22,673 bases of DNA from an uncultured Eubacteriales bacterium (GTDB lineage Bacteria; Bacillota; Clostridia; Monoglobales; Monoglobaceae). The DNA is taken from positions 1 to 22,673 of the forward strand of contig CAJKNM010000022.1 of the NCBI GenBank assembly GCA_905201285.1, given 5' to 3'. A model generated the notes under the pieces. It saw only the letters and a list, made by a program, of their open reading frames with translations, ran no database searches and was not told the origin of the DNA. A program made the position numbers and the translations under genes. Shown piece by piece: positions 1 to 7,701 of the stretch; the first letter of the stretch is position 1, and the number at the start of each line of letters is the position of its first letter.

Positions 1-588
1 TCGGTCGCTATGGCTAAGCTTGTCGAGCGGCTTGGTGCGTGCGCGGTTATCGCCGAGGGCGGCGAATCGGGCGGTCATGTCGGCGACCTGACAACCATGG
101 TGCTTGTTCCCGAGGTCTGCGATGCGGTGAAGATTCCCGTACTCGCGGCAGGCGGCATCGGCGACGGCAGAGGCATCGCCGCTTCCTTTATGCTGGGCGC
201 ATGCGGCGTTCAGGTGGGCACAAGATTTCTGGTTGCCACAGAATGCGGTGTTCACCAAAACTACAAAAACAGAATTTTAAAGGCAAACGACATTTCCACA
301 ATCGTTACCGGAAAGCGTCTGGGACACCCGGTACGCAGCATAAAAACTCCGTTCTCACGCAAATATGCAAAGGCGGAATATTCCTCTATTTCGGACGAGG
401 ATTTAGAGCAGCTTGCGGTCGGCGCACTGCGTCTTGCCGCCAAAGAGGGTGACGAAGAAAACGGCTGTTTTCTTGCCGGTCAGATAGTCGGACTTGTAAA
501 CAAGGAACAGACAGCCGGTGAGATAGTTGACGAGATTGTTAAAGACACCGAGAGAGTTTTGAAGGAGGCACAGAAATGGGAAAGATAG
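1..588 (+). CDS. fabK: Enoyl-[acyl-carrier-protein] reductase FabK, 5' end missing
   Basis: This is the C-terminal part, about 195 residues, of a flavin-dependent enoyl-ACP reductase, which catalyses the last reductive step of each fatty-acid elongation cycle. The reading frame is open back to base 1, so the gene starts outside the window; FabK proteins are usually a little over 300 residues. Recognisable TIM-barrel FMN-binding signatures of the FabK/nitronate monooxygenase family are EGGESGGHVGDLTTM near the start, IPVLAAGGIGDGRG, and GVQVGTRFLVA. The end overlaps fabD by 13 bases, which indicates one transcript. Use of FabK rather than FabI is typical of Clostridia and streptococci. A 2-nitropropane dioxygenase is a related alternative, but the position directly before fabD makes FabK the clear choice. 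Confidence 0.93.
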   Translation, partial: SVAMAKLVERLGACAVIAEGGESGGHVGDLTTMVLVPEVCDAVKIPVLAAGGIGDGRGIAASFMLGACGVQVGTRFLVATECGVHQNYKNRILKANDISTIVTGKRLGHPVRSIKTPFSRKYAKAEYSSISDEDLEQLAVGALRLAAKEGDEENGCFLAGQIVGLVNKEQTAGEIVDEIVKDTERVLKEAQKWER

Positions 589-1496
589 CGTTTGTGTTTT
601 CGGGTCAGGGAGCACAGTACAGCGGTATGGGAAAAAGCCTCTATGATATGGACGGTGAGATAAAACGCTTTTATGACGAATGTGAGGCCATAAGACCCGG
701 AACGATAAAACAGTCGTTTTCGGGCAGTGCCGATGAGCTTAAAATGACGGTCAATACCCAGCCGTGTATGTATCTTGTTGAGATTGCGGCGGCAATGGCG
801 CTCAACTCAAACGGAATTTTTGCGGACGGCTGTGCCGGATTTTCGCTCGGCGAAATCTCTGCCCTGGCATACGGAGGGGCGTATTCGTATACCGACGGAT
901 TTAAAATCGTTACGAAGCGTGCCGAGTATATGAGTGAGGCGGCAGAGGGAAACGATACGTCTATGGCGGCGGTTATGAAACTTGACGGGGATTCGGTTGT
1001 TGCCGCGGCATCAAGGTATGAAAAGCTGTATGCGGTCAACTTTAACTGTCCGTCACAGATTGTTGTTTCGGGACTCAGAACAAGCGTCGAGAAGTTTAAG
1101 GACGAGGTTTTGGCAATGGGCGGAAAGATGATTCCGCTGAAGGTCAGTGCGGCGTTCCACTCGCCGTTTATGGCGAAGGCGTCGGACAGGTTCAGAGATG
1201 AGCTTAAAAAATATGACATCTCAGAGCCTAAACTTCCGGTTTACTCAAATGTAACGGGAAGGCCTTACGGCGGTGACGTTTCCGAAAGCCTTGCCCTTCA
1301 GATAAAAAGCCCGGTTAAGTGGCAGAGGCTCATAGAGAATATGACGGCCGACGGCTTCACCGATTTTATCGAGTTAGGGCCGGGAAAAACCCTGTGCAAG
1401 CTAATCACAAAGACTTGCGCCAATGCCCGCGTCTACTCGGTCGAGGACGGGGAGTCGCTCAGCAAGACCCTTTCGGAGGTGAAGGCAAATGCTTAA
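576..1496 (+). CDS. fabD: Malonyl-CoA:ACP transacylase FabD
   Basis: The 306-residue protein transfers malonyl groups from CoA to acyl carrier protein, supplying the extender unit for fatty-acid synthesis in the cytoplasm. It begins with the classical GQGAQYSGMGKSLY motif. The nucleophile elbow GFSLGE places the catalytic serine at residue 90, and the downstream AAFHSPFM carries the catalytic histidine. Length is normal for FabD. The start lies inside the end of fabK, with a GAAGGAGG ribosome binding site inside fabK. The gene overlaps fabG by 8 bases, so it belongs to a translationally coupled fabK-fabD-fabG cluster. Confidence 0.96.
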   Translation: MGKIAFVFSGQGAQYSGMGKSLYDMDGEIKRFYDECEAIRPGTIKQSFSGSADELKMTVNTQPCMYLVEIAAAMALNSNGIFADGCAGFSLGEISALAYGGAYSYTDGFKIVTKRAEYMSEAAEGNDTSMAAVMKLDGDSVVAAASRYEKLYAVNFNCPSQIVVSGLRTSVEKFKDEVLAMGGKMIPLKVSAAFHSPFMAKASDRFRDELKKYDISEPKLPVYSNVTGRPYGGDVSESLALQIKSPVKWQRLIENMTADGFTDFIELGPGKTLCKLITKTCANARVYSVEDGESLSKTLSEVKANA

Positions 1497-2220
1497 CGGA
1501 AAGACAGCGGTCATAACCGGGGCATCACGAGGAATCGGTGCGGCGGTAGCTGAAAAGTTTGCTCGTCTCGGCGCAAATGTCGCCATTATCTATCAGGCGA
1601 ACACCGATAAGGCAGAGGACGTTTGCCGAAGGGCGAGGGACCTCGGAACCGAGGCGGAGATATACAAATGTGACGTTTCGGATTTTGACGAATGTAAAAA
1701 GACGGTGGCGGAGGTCATCGGCCGTTTCGGCAAAATCGATATTTTGGTCAACAATGCGGGAATCACCCGCGACAACCTTATCGCGATGATGTCTGAGGAT
1801 GACTTCAATAAGGTTGTCGGAACAAACCTCGGCGGATGCTTTAATATGATTAAGGCGTGCAGCCGGAATTTTATAAGGAACAAAGGCGGAAGGATTATAA
1901 ACATAGCGTCGGTATCCGCCCTTCTCGGGCTTGCCGGCCAGAGCAACTACGCCGCATCAAAGGCGGGAATCATTGCCCTCACAAAGACGGCGGCAAGGGA
2001 GTTCGCAGCGAAGAATATTTGTGTGAACGCTATTGCGCCGGGGTTTATAACCACGGATATGACAGAGTCGCTGAGCGCCGACGAAATAGTCGGAAGGATT
2101 CCGCTTAAAAGGCTCGGAAGACCCGAGGATGTGGCGAATCTTGCGGCATTTTTGGCGGACGAGGCATCGGGGTATATAACCGGTGAGACGATAAGAATAG
2201 ACGGCGGACTGGCAATCTGA
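1489..2220 (+). CDS. fabG: 3-oxoacyl-ACP reductase FabG
   Basis: This is a 243-residue short-chain dehydrogenase that reduces 3-oxoacyl-ACP to 3-hydroxyacyl-ACP with NADPH. The nucleotide-binding glycine motif TGASRGIG is at residues 10-17 and NNAG is at 88-91. The catalytic triad is visible as Ser141, Tyr154 and Lys158 in the SNYAASK segment. The C-terminal PGFITTDM and GETIRIDGGLAI segments are also FabG-like. The start overlaps the fabD stop region, with a GGAGG site before it. The position between fabD and fabF separates it from the many other short-chain dehydrogenases. Confidence 0.96.
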   Translation: MLNGKTAVITGASRGIGAAVAEKFARLGANVAIIYQANTDKAEDVCRRARDLGTEAEIYKCDVSDFDECKKTVAEVIGRFGKIDILVNNAGITRDNLIAMMSEDDFNKVVGTNLGGCFNMIKACSRNFIRNKGGRIINIASVSALLGLAGQSNYAASKAGIIALTKTAAREFAAKNICVNAIAPGFITTDMTESLSADEIVGRIPLKRLGRPEDVANLAAFLADEASGYITGETIRIDGGLAI

Positions 2221-2242
2221 GCCGACGGTGAAGGAGGAGAAT

Positions 2243-3472
2243 ATGAAGAGAGTTGTTGTAACCGGAATGGGAGCGGTAACACCGCTCGGATGCGATACCG
2301 GGACATTTTGGAATAACATAAAAAACGGCGTTTGCGGAATTGACGAGATAACGGCATTTGACACAACGGATTACCGTGTGAAACTTGCGGCCGAGGTCAA
2401 GGACTTTGACCCGTCGCCTTATATGGAGAAGGCCGAGATAAGAAAGAATGACAAGTTCGTCAGATACGCGGTCTGTGCGGCTGTTCAGGCGTTTAATGAT
2501 GCAAAACTCAGCGTTGGAGCAGAACAAAACCGTATAGGGGTTTATTTCGGCTCGGGCATAGGCGGTTTTGACACCTTTGTGGGTGAGCATAACAATATGC
2601 TAAACCGCGGCTGGCAGAGGGTATCACCCCTGTTTATACCTAAGATGATTTCAAATATGGCGGCGGGAAACATAGCGATTAAGCTTAAGGCAAAGGGCCC
2701 GTGCGTTTCGTTTTCGACCGCCTGTGCAACGGGAACGACCGCGGTCGGCGAGGCGTATAGGGCGATCAGAGGCGGCTATGCCGATGTTATAATTGCCGGC
2801 GGAACGGAGGCGGCAATTTCGCCGCTGGCTGTTGCGGGGTTTACCAACTGCCTTGCGCTGAGCGATACAACGGACAAGACCAGTGCCTCGATTCCGTTTG
2901 ACAAGCGGAGAAACGGCTTTGTTATGGGCGAGGGAGCGGGCGCGCTTGTGCTTGAAGAATACGAACACGCGGTGAGAAGAAATGCGGATATTTATGCCGA
3001 GGTGGTCGGCTATGGAAGCACCTGTGATGCCTTCCACGTTACTGCGCCCGACGAGAGCGCCGAGGCTTCGTCAGAGGCAATAATAAACTGTTTAAAAGAG
3101 TATGGAAGGGACGCAGACGCGGATAAAATTTATTTTAATGCCCACGGAACAAGCACACCGCTCAACGATAAGACCGAGACCGCGGCGATAAAGAGGGCGT
3201 TCGGCGATGACGCGTATAAGATAAATATAAGCTCAACAAAGTCGATGACGGGGCATCTTTTGGGTGCGGCCGGGGCGGTTGAAGCAATCATATCGGTTAT
3301 GGCGCTTTGCGATAATACGGTTCCGCCGACCATCGGTTATTCCGAAGCGGATGAGGATTGCGACCTCAACTATACGCCGAATAAGTCAAGCGAGAAAACG
3401 CTTGAACTTGCGCTTTCAAACTCGCTCGGCTTCGGCGGTCACAATGCCTGCGTTGCCTTTTCGAAAATATAA
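2243..3472 (+). CDS. fabF: 3-oxoacyl-ACP synthase II FabF
   Basis: The 409-residue condensing enzyme elongates acyl-ACP with malonyl-ACP. It opens with KRVVVTGMGAVTPLG. The active-site cysteine is Cys161 in STACATGT, and the two active-site histidines sit in NAHGTSTPLND and in STKSMTGHLLGAAG, giving the Cys-His-His triad of the KAS II type. The start at 2243 was chosen because a strong AAGGAGGAG site lies just before it; an upstream in-frame GTG at 2228 would bury that site inside the gene. It is 22 bases after fabG. The 70-base gap after it, before fabZ, is the largest gap in the operon. Confidence 0.96.
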   Translation: MKRVVVTGMGAVTPLGCDTGTFWNNIKNGVCGIDEITAFDTTDYRVKLAAEVKDFDPSPYMEKAEIRKNDKFVRYAVCAAVQAFNDAKLSVGAEQNRIGVYFGSGIGGFDTFVGEHNNMLNRGWQRVSPLFIPKMISNMAAGNIAIKLKAKGPCVSFSTACATGTTAVGEAYRAIRGGYADVIIAGGTEAAISPLAVAGFTNCLALSDTTDKTSASIPFDKRRNGFVMGEGAGALVLEEYEHAVRRNADIYAEVVGYGSTCDAFHVTAPDESAEASSEAIINCLKEYGRDADADKIYFNAHGTSTPLNDKTETAAIKRAFGDDAYKINISSTKSMTGHLLGAAGAVEAIISVMALCDNTVPPTIGYSEADEDCDLNYTPNKSSEKTLELALSNSLGFGGHNACVAFSKI

Positions 3473-3542
3473 GATATATTCGGATAAATTCAGATGACGG
3501 GGCGATACCCCGATATTGAATGATAATTAACGGAGAGTTACT

Positions 3543-3965
3543 ATGAATCAGGAAGAGATAAAAAAGATTTTGCCGCACCGCGATGCAATGCTTCTGATTG
3601 ATGAGGCGGAGGTCGTGGACGGAGCGGCTCACGGCAGAAAAGAGATAAGGGGCGACGAGTGGTTCCTGAAGGGACACTTCCCCGATGCGCCGATAGTTCC
3701 CGGGGTGATTCTGTGCGAGATTTTGGCACAGTCAACCTGCGTTCTGCTGAACGATAAAATCAGCGGCGAGAGCCTTCCGGTCTTTACCGGACTTAACAAG
3801 GTTAAGTTCAGAAATCCGGTCAAGCCGGGCGACGTATTTGAAACCAAATGTGAGATTATAAAAGAAAAAAGTCCGTTTTATTTTGCTAAAGGCGAGGGAT
3901 ATGTGGACGGAAGGCTTTGCGTTTCCGCTGAATTTTCCTTTGCGGTAACGGATAAAACGAGGTGA
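3543..3965 (+). CDS. fabZ: 3-hydroxyacyl-ACP dehydratase FabZ
   Basis: The 140-residue hot-dog-fold enzyme dehydrates 3-hydroxyacyl-ACP to trans-2-enoyl-ACP. The LPHRDAMLLID motif is near the N-terminus. The catalytic histidine lies in LKGHFPDAPIVPGV, and the partner acidic residue is the Glu of LCEILAQ. This is the usual FabZ arrangement and length. It starts with a GGAGAG site a few bases upstream. It is followed immediately by accD, which starts one base after the fabZ stop. In related operons accB lies before fabZ and accC after it; both are missing here. Confidence 0.95.
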   Translation: MNQEEIKKILPHRDAMLLIDEAEVVDGAAHGRKEIRGDEWFLKGHFPDAPIVPGVILCEILAQSTCVLLNDKISGESLPVFTGLNKVKFRNPVKPGDVFETKCEIIKEKSPFYFAKGEGYVDGRLCVSAEFSFAVTDKTR

Positions 3966-3966
3966 C

Positions 3967-4761
3967 ATGATGCTGGATATACTAAAGAAGCTTAGACCCG
4001 AGAAAATGACCTGTAAAAAATGCGGAAGCGAGGCATCGTATCGGGAACTTAAAAAGAATCATATGATTTGTAAGAATTGCGGAGCATATTTTCGGATGAA
4101 TGCCCACGACCGAGTAGATTTGGTCTGTGACAAGTTCTCAGAACTTGACGCTGATATGCAAAGCGAGAATATAATTGACTTCCCGAATTACGATGAGAAA
4201 CTTGCCGCGGCGCGGAAGAAAAGTCATGATAAGGACGCGGTCGTATACGGCATAGGCGTTATCGGCGGAAGTGAAGCGGTTGTTTTCGCTATGAATTCGG
4301 AGTTTATGATGGGAAGTATGGGAACCGTTGTCGGCGAAAAGATAACACGTGCTTTTGAACTTGCCCTTGAGAAGGGACTTCCCGTTGTGGGGTTTACCAC
4401 GTCGGGCGGAGCAAGAATGCAGGAGGGAATCTTCTCGCTTATGCAGATGGCGAAGATCAGCGGAGCGGTTAAGCGTCACAGCGATGCGGGGCTTCTTTAT
4501 ATAACCGTATTGACCGATCCGACAACGGGCGGTGTTACCGCGAGCTTTGCCATGCAGGGCGACGTGATTATAGCCGAGCCGAACGCCCTTGTCGGCTTTG
4601 CGGGGGCAAGGGTAATAGAACAGACGACCGGCTCTAAACTTCCCGAGGGATTCCAGCGTTCGGAATTCCTTCTTGAACACGGATTTATAGACATAATCGA
4701 GGAAAGAGAACGGCTTAAGGATACCGTTTCTAATATTTTGAAAATTCATAATAAAGGTTGA
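3967..4761 (+). CDS. accD: Acetyl-CoA carboxylase carboxyltransferase subunit beta
   Basis: The 264-residue beta subunit of the carboxyltransferase transfers CO2 from carboxybiotin to acetyl-CoA. A four-cysteine zinc ribbon typical of AccD occupies the N-terminus (CKKCG, then CKNCG, residues about 14-40). The crotonase-like core follows, with the TSGGARMQEG oxyanion region and the PTTGGVTASFAMQGD and GFAGARVIEQT segments. Two adjacent ATG codons are possible starts (3967 and 3970); the GAGG site at 3959-3962 spaces slightly better to 3970. It must pair with the AccA product encoded 1.7 kb downstream, from which it is separated by an acyl-CoA ligase gene. Confidence 0.95.
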   Translation: MMLDILKKLRPEKMTCKKCGSEASYRELKKNHMICKNCGAYFRMNAHDRVDLVCDKFSELDADMQSENIIDFPNYDEKLAAARKKSHDKDAVVYGIGVIGGSEAVVFAMNSEFMMGSMGTVVGEKITRAFELALEKGLPVVGFTTSGGARMQEGIFSLMQMAKISGAVKRHSDAGLLYITVLTDPTTGGVTASFAMQGDVIIAEPNALVGFAGARVIEQTTGSKLPEGFQRSEFLLEHGFIDIIEERERLKDTVSNILKIHNKG

Positions 4762-4769
4762 GAAAAGCT

Positions 4770-6449
4770 ATGATTAATGTAAAAGATTCATTAAAAACGG
4801 ATGTACTCGATGCATTAGAGATTATTTATAACAGGTTCATTGACGCAGAGGAGGATTCCTGCGGCTGTCTTAAAAGCATAAGGTTTAAGAATGCCGACAG
4901 CTTTAACTTTGCCTTTGACGTGATGGACGTTTTGGGAAGAGAATGCGGCACGGCACAGGCTATGCTTCACCTTGACTCGGAACAAAATGTACGGAACTTT
5001 ACATTCAGAGAGATTATGGATATGTCGAACCGAGCGGCGAATTACTTTGTTTCACTCGGAATAAAAAAAGGCGACAGGGTGATGCTTGTTTTAAAGAGGC
5101 ATTATCATTTCTGGACGGCGATTCTCGCTCTTCATAAGATAGGAGCGGTGGCGATTCCGGCAACAAGCCAGCTTCAGGTTGACGATTTTAAATATCGGTT
5201 TGATTTCGGCGGAATTTCGGCGGTCGTGTGTACCTGTGACGATGATGTTCCCGCTAAGGTTGACAAGGCGGAGGGACTTTCGCGCAGACTTGACATAAAA
5301 ATAGCGGTCGGCGGCGAAAAAGACGGCTGGTATGACTTCGATTCGGAGTACGCCCTTATGCCTGAGATTTTCGAGAGAACTGGAAACTCGCCTGCCGGAA
5401 GGGACCCGATGATAATGTTTTTTACATCGGGAACAACCGGGTATCCTAAGATTGTTGAACACGATTTCAGATACCCACTCGGCCACTTTGTAACGGCAAA
5501 GTATTGGCACGATATTCGCCCGGGCGGAATACATTTTACCGTTGCTGACACCGGATGGGGAAAGGCTCTCTGGGGAAAGCTCTACGGGCAATGGCTTTGC
5601 GGAGCGTGCGTCTTTGTTTATGACTTTGACCGATTCAGAGCGGCGGAAATTCTTCCTATGTTCAAGCGGTTTAATATAGTGACGTTTTGCGCTCCGCCGA
5701 CGGTCTACAGAATGATGATAAAAGAGAATCTTGCGGACTATGATTTAAGCTCAATCAGGTGTGCAACCACCGCCGGTGAGGTGCTGAACCCTGAGGTGTT
5801 CTATAAGTTTAAGGAACAGACCGGCATAAATATAATGGAAGGCTTCGGCCAGACGGAAACCACGCTGATTATTGCCACACTGAGGGGAATGAAGCCTAAG
5901 GCGGGGTCAATGGGAAGGCCTGTTCCTTCATATAATATAGAGCTTTTAAACCGTGACGGAAGGCGCTGTGAGCCGAACGAGATAGGTGAGATAGTCATAC
6001 GTTCATCTCCCGGTGATATGTGCGGACTTTTCAGGGAATATTTCAAAAGCCCCGAGCTTACCGGCGAGGCATGGCGCGGCGGTGTGTATCATACGTGTGA
6101 CCTTGCACGGATGGACGAGGACGGATATTATTGGTATGTTGGAAGGTGTGACGACATAATTAAATCTTCGGGTTATAAAATAGGGCCGAGCGAGGTCGAA
6201 AATGTGATAATGGAACTTCCTTATGTTCTGGAATGTGCCGTTTCGGGCGTTCCGGATGAGATAAGGGGTCAGAGAATAAAGGCGACTGTTGTTCTTGCAA
6301 GGGGAACCGAGGCATCGGAGACCCTTAAAAAGGATATTCAGAATTATGTTAAGACTATGACTGCTCCTTATAAATATCCGCGTGAGGTTGAGTTTGTTGA
6401 CGAGCTTCCAAAGACCATAAGCGGAAAGGTTATAAGAAGTATGCTTTAG
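4770..6449 (+). CDS. AMP-forming acyl-CoA ligase (acyl-CoA synthetase family)
   Basis: The protein, about 559 residues, belongs to the adenylate-forming ANL superfamily and resembles the medium-chain acyl-CoA/acetyl-CoA synthetase branch. Visible motifs are the phosphate loop MFFTSGTTGYPKIVEH, the substrate and AMP region MEGFGQTETTL, the hinge and ribose-binding region CDLARMDEDGYYWYVGRCDDIIKSSG, and the C-terminal catalytic lysine in LPKTISGK. These predict ATP-dependent activation of a carboxylic acid through an acyl-adenylate, then thioester formation. The ATG at 4770 is preferred; a TTG at 4758 would overlap accD. It lies between accD and accA, which suggests that it activates exogenous or released fatty acids, or supplies acetyl-CoA. 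The actual substrate cannot be read from the sequence. Confidence 0.88.
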   Translation: MINVKDSLKTDVLDALEIIYNRFIDAEEDSCGCLKSIRFKNADSFNFAFDVMDVLGRECGTAQAMLHLDSEQNVRNFTFREIMDMSNRAANYFVSLGIKKGDRVMLVLKRHYHFWTAILALHKIGAVAIPATSQLQVDDFKYRFDFGGISAVVCTCDDDVPAKVDKAEGLSRRLDIKIAVGGEKDGWYDFDSEYALMPEIFERTGNSPAGRDPMIMFFTSGTTGYPKIVEHDFRYPLGHFVTAKYWHDIRPGGIHFTVADTGWGKALWGKLYGQWLCGACVFVYDFDRFRAAEILPMFKRFNIVTFCAPPTVYRMMIKENLADYDLSSIRCATTAGEVLNPEVFYKFKEQTGINIMEGFGQTETTLIIATLRGMKPKAGSMGRPVPSYNIELLNRDGRRCEPNEIGEIVIRSSPGDMCGLFREYFKSPELTGEAWRGGVYHTCDLARMDEDGYYWYVGRCDDIIKSSGYKIGPSEVENVIMELPYVLECAVSGVPDEIRGQRIKATVVLARGTEASETLKKDIQNYVKTMTAPYKYPREVEFVDELPKTISGKVIRSML

Positions 6450-6462
6450 GAGGCTTAAAAAT

Positions 6463-7248
6463 ATGACGGATAATAATGCTTATGAGAGGGTTCAGGCGGC
6501 ACGTGACGGAAAGCGGCCGATGGGCGCCTATTATATTGAACATATGATTGACGGATTTATCGAGCTTCACGGCGACAGAAAGTATCGGGATGACAAGGCG
6601 ATAGTCGGCGGAATCGGCTTCCTTGACGGGCTTCCGGTAACGGTTATCGCTATGGAACGCGGTGACAACATAGCCGAGAGGATGCAGAGACACTTTGGCT
6701 GTCCTTCGCCCGAGGGTTACCGAAAGGCACTTCGGCTGATGAAAGAGGCAGAGAAGTTTAAAAGACCGATTATATGCTTTATAGGAAGCTCGGGCGCGTA
6801 CTGCGGAATGGACGCCGAGGAACGCGGCCAGGGTCAGGCGATAGCCGATAACCTTATGGAGATGATGACGCTAAAGACGCCGATAATCGCCGTTGTTGCG
6901 GGCGAGGGCGGAAGCGGCGGGGCGCTTGCCCTGTCGGTGGCGGATAAAATCATAATGCTTGAAAACGCTGTATATTCGGTTATTTCGCCCGAGGGATGCG
7001 CCAGCATCCTGTGGAAGGATGCGAAGATGGCGCCCGAGGCGAGTGCGGCACTCAAGCTGACGGCTCAGGATTTGTATGACTTTAAGATTGCGGATAAGAT
7101 TATCCGCGAAAACGGTCTTTCCAACGAACAGATAAGTGATAACTTAAAAGAGACGCTTGTCGGATATTTGAAAGAGCTTATGCCGCTTTCGGATACCGAG
7201 CGTGCCGAGGAGCGTTATAAAAAGTTCAGAGAAATCGGGATTGCGTGA
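6463..7248 (+). CDS. accA: Acetyl-CoA carboxylase carboxyltransferase subunit alpha
   Basis: The 261-residue alpha subunit pairs with AccD to form the carboxyltransferase of acetyl-CoA carboxylase. It carries GDRKYRDDKAIVGG near the N-terminus, then GSSGAYCGMDAEERGQG and VVAGEGGSGGALAL, which are characteristic of the AccA crotonase fold. It is shorter than the roughly 315-residue enterobacterial form because it lacks part of the N-terminal extension, as in other clostridial proteins. A strong AGGAGG site precedes the ATG, and it starts 13 bases after the acyl-CoA ligase. It is the last gene of the operon; a GC-rich hairpin follows 20 bases after its stop. Confidence 0.95.
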   Translation: MTDNNAYERVQAARDGKRPMGAYYIEHMIDGFIELHGDRKYRDDKAIVGGIGFLDGLPVTVIAMERGDNIAERMQRHFGCPSPEGYRKALRLMKEAEKFKRPIICFIGSSGAYCGMDAEERGQGQAIADNLMEMMTLKTPIIAVVAGEGGSGGALALSVADKIIMLENAVYSVISPEGCASILWKDAKMAPEASAALKLTAQDLYDFKIADKIIRENGLSNEQISDNLKETLVGYLKELMPLSDTERAEERYKKFREIGIA

Positions 7249-7268
7249 TTTTATGTATGACACGAAAA

Positions 7269-7302
7269 CGCCGCGGGGCTTGTTATAACGGGCCTTGCGG
7301 CG
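7269..7302 (+). terminator. Terminator-like hairpin after the fatty-acid operon
   Basis: CGCCGC and GCGGCG form a perfect 6-bp stem base, extended inward by GGGGC against GGCCTT with G-U pairs around a short loop. It follows accA by 20 bases. The T-rich stretch (atatattttt) begins a few bases later rather than immediately, so termination strength is uncertain. Confidence 0.7.
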
Positions 7303-7350
7303 GGTGAAATATATTTTTCAAAAAAAATAATAATTTTTTTGAAAAAAGTA

Positions 7351-7379
7351 TTGACAAATATGTCGTAACGTGGTATACT
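7351..7379 (+). promoter_or_regulatory. Promoter of the tRNA-Tyr gene
   Basis: A consensus -35 hexamer TTGACA at 7351-7356 and a -10 hexamer TATACT at 7374-7379 are separated by exactly 17 bases. They lie about 55 bases upstream of the mature tRNA 5' end, consistent with a short leader that RNase P removes. Confidence 0.85.
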
Positions 7380-7433
7380 AACAAAGTCGTCGCTGATAGG
7401 TGACAAACTTAAGCGAGATACAAAACTTAATAT

Positions 7434-7518
7434 GGAGGGGTTCCCGAGTGGCCAAAGGGGGCAGACTGTAAATCTGTTGCTTCTTGCTTCGATGGTTCGA
7501 ATCCATCTCCCTCCACCA
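7434..7518 (+). tRNA. tRNA-Tyr (anticodon GTA)
   Basis: The gene folds as a class II tRNA with a long variable arm. The acceptor stem is GGAGGGG against TCCCTCC. The anticodon stem is GCAGA against TCTGT, closing the loop CTGTAAA with anticodon GTA at 7468-7470. The T arm is GATGG-TTCGAAT-CCATC. The discriminator A at 7515 and an encoded CCA at 7516-7518 complete it. It has its own promoter and terminator. No second copy of its 3' end was seen at the far side of the neighbouring phage-like block, so it is not shown to be an attachment site. Confidence 0.97.
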
Positions 7519-7520
7519 CG

Positions 7521-7547
7521 AAAGCCTTGATTTTTCAAGGCTTTTTT
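7521..7547 (+). terminator. Terminator of tRNA-Tyr
   Basis: AAAGCCTTGA pairs perfectly with TCAAGGCTTT around a TTTT loop, and a T run follows at once. It starts three bases after the tRNA CCA end. Confidence 0.9.
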
Positions 7548-7701
7548 GTTGTATACTCAACTTTCCCGCGCTGGGCGCAAGGGAGTTAAGCCTTGCCGCC
7601 TGAGGGAACTCGGACGGGATGCCTTCTTTTTCTTGATACGGCACGCAGTGACACCAAACAGCGTGATATGATGTAGGAAAACAAACAAAGGGGGCTAAAA
7701 G

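Noticed and set aside
4138..4749. 203-aa minus-strand ORF opposite accD
   Set aside because: It is a shadow of accD, whose motifs are unambiguous; no ribosome site or family signature.
7434..7518. tRNA-Tyr as attachment site of the phage-like block
   Set aside because: No direct repeat of the tRNA 3' end was found at 10880-11150, and no tyrosine integrase is present.
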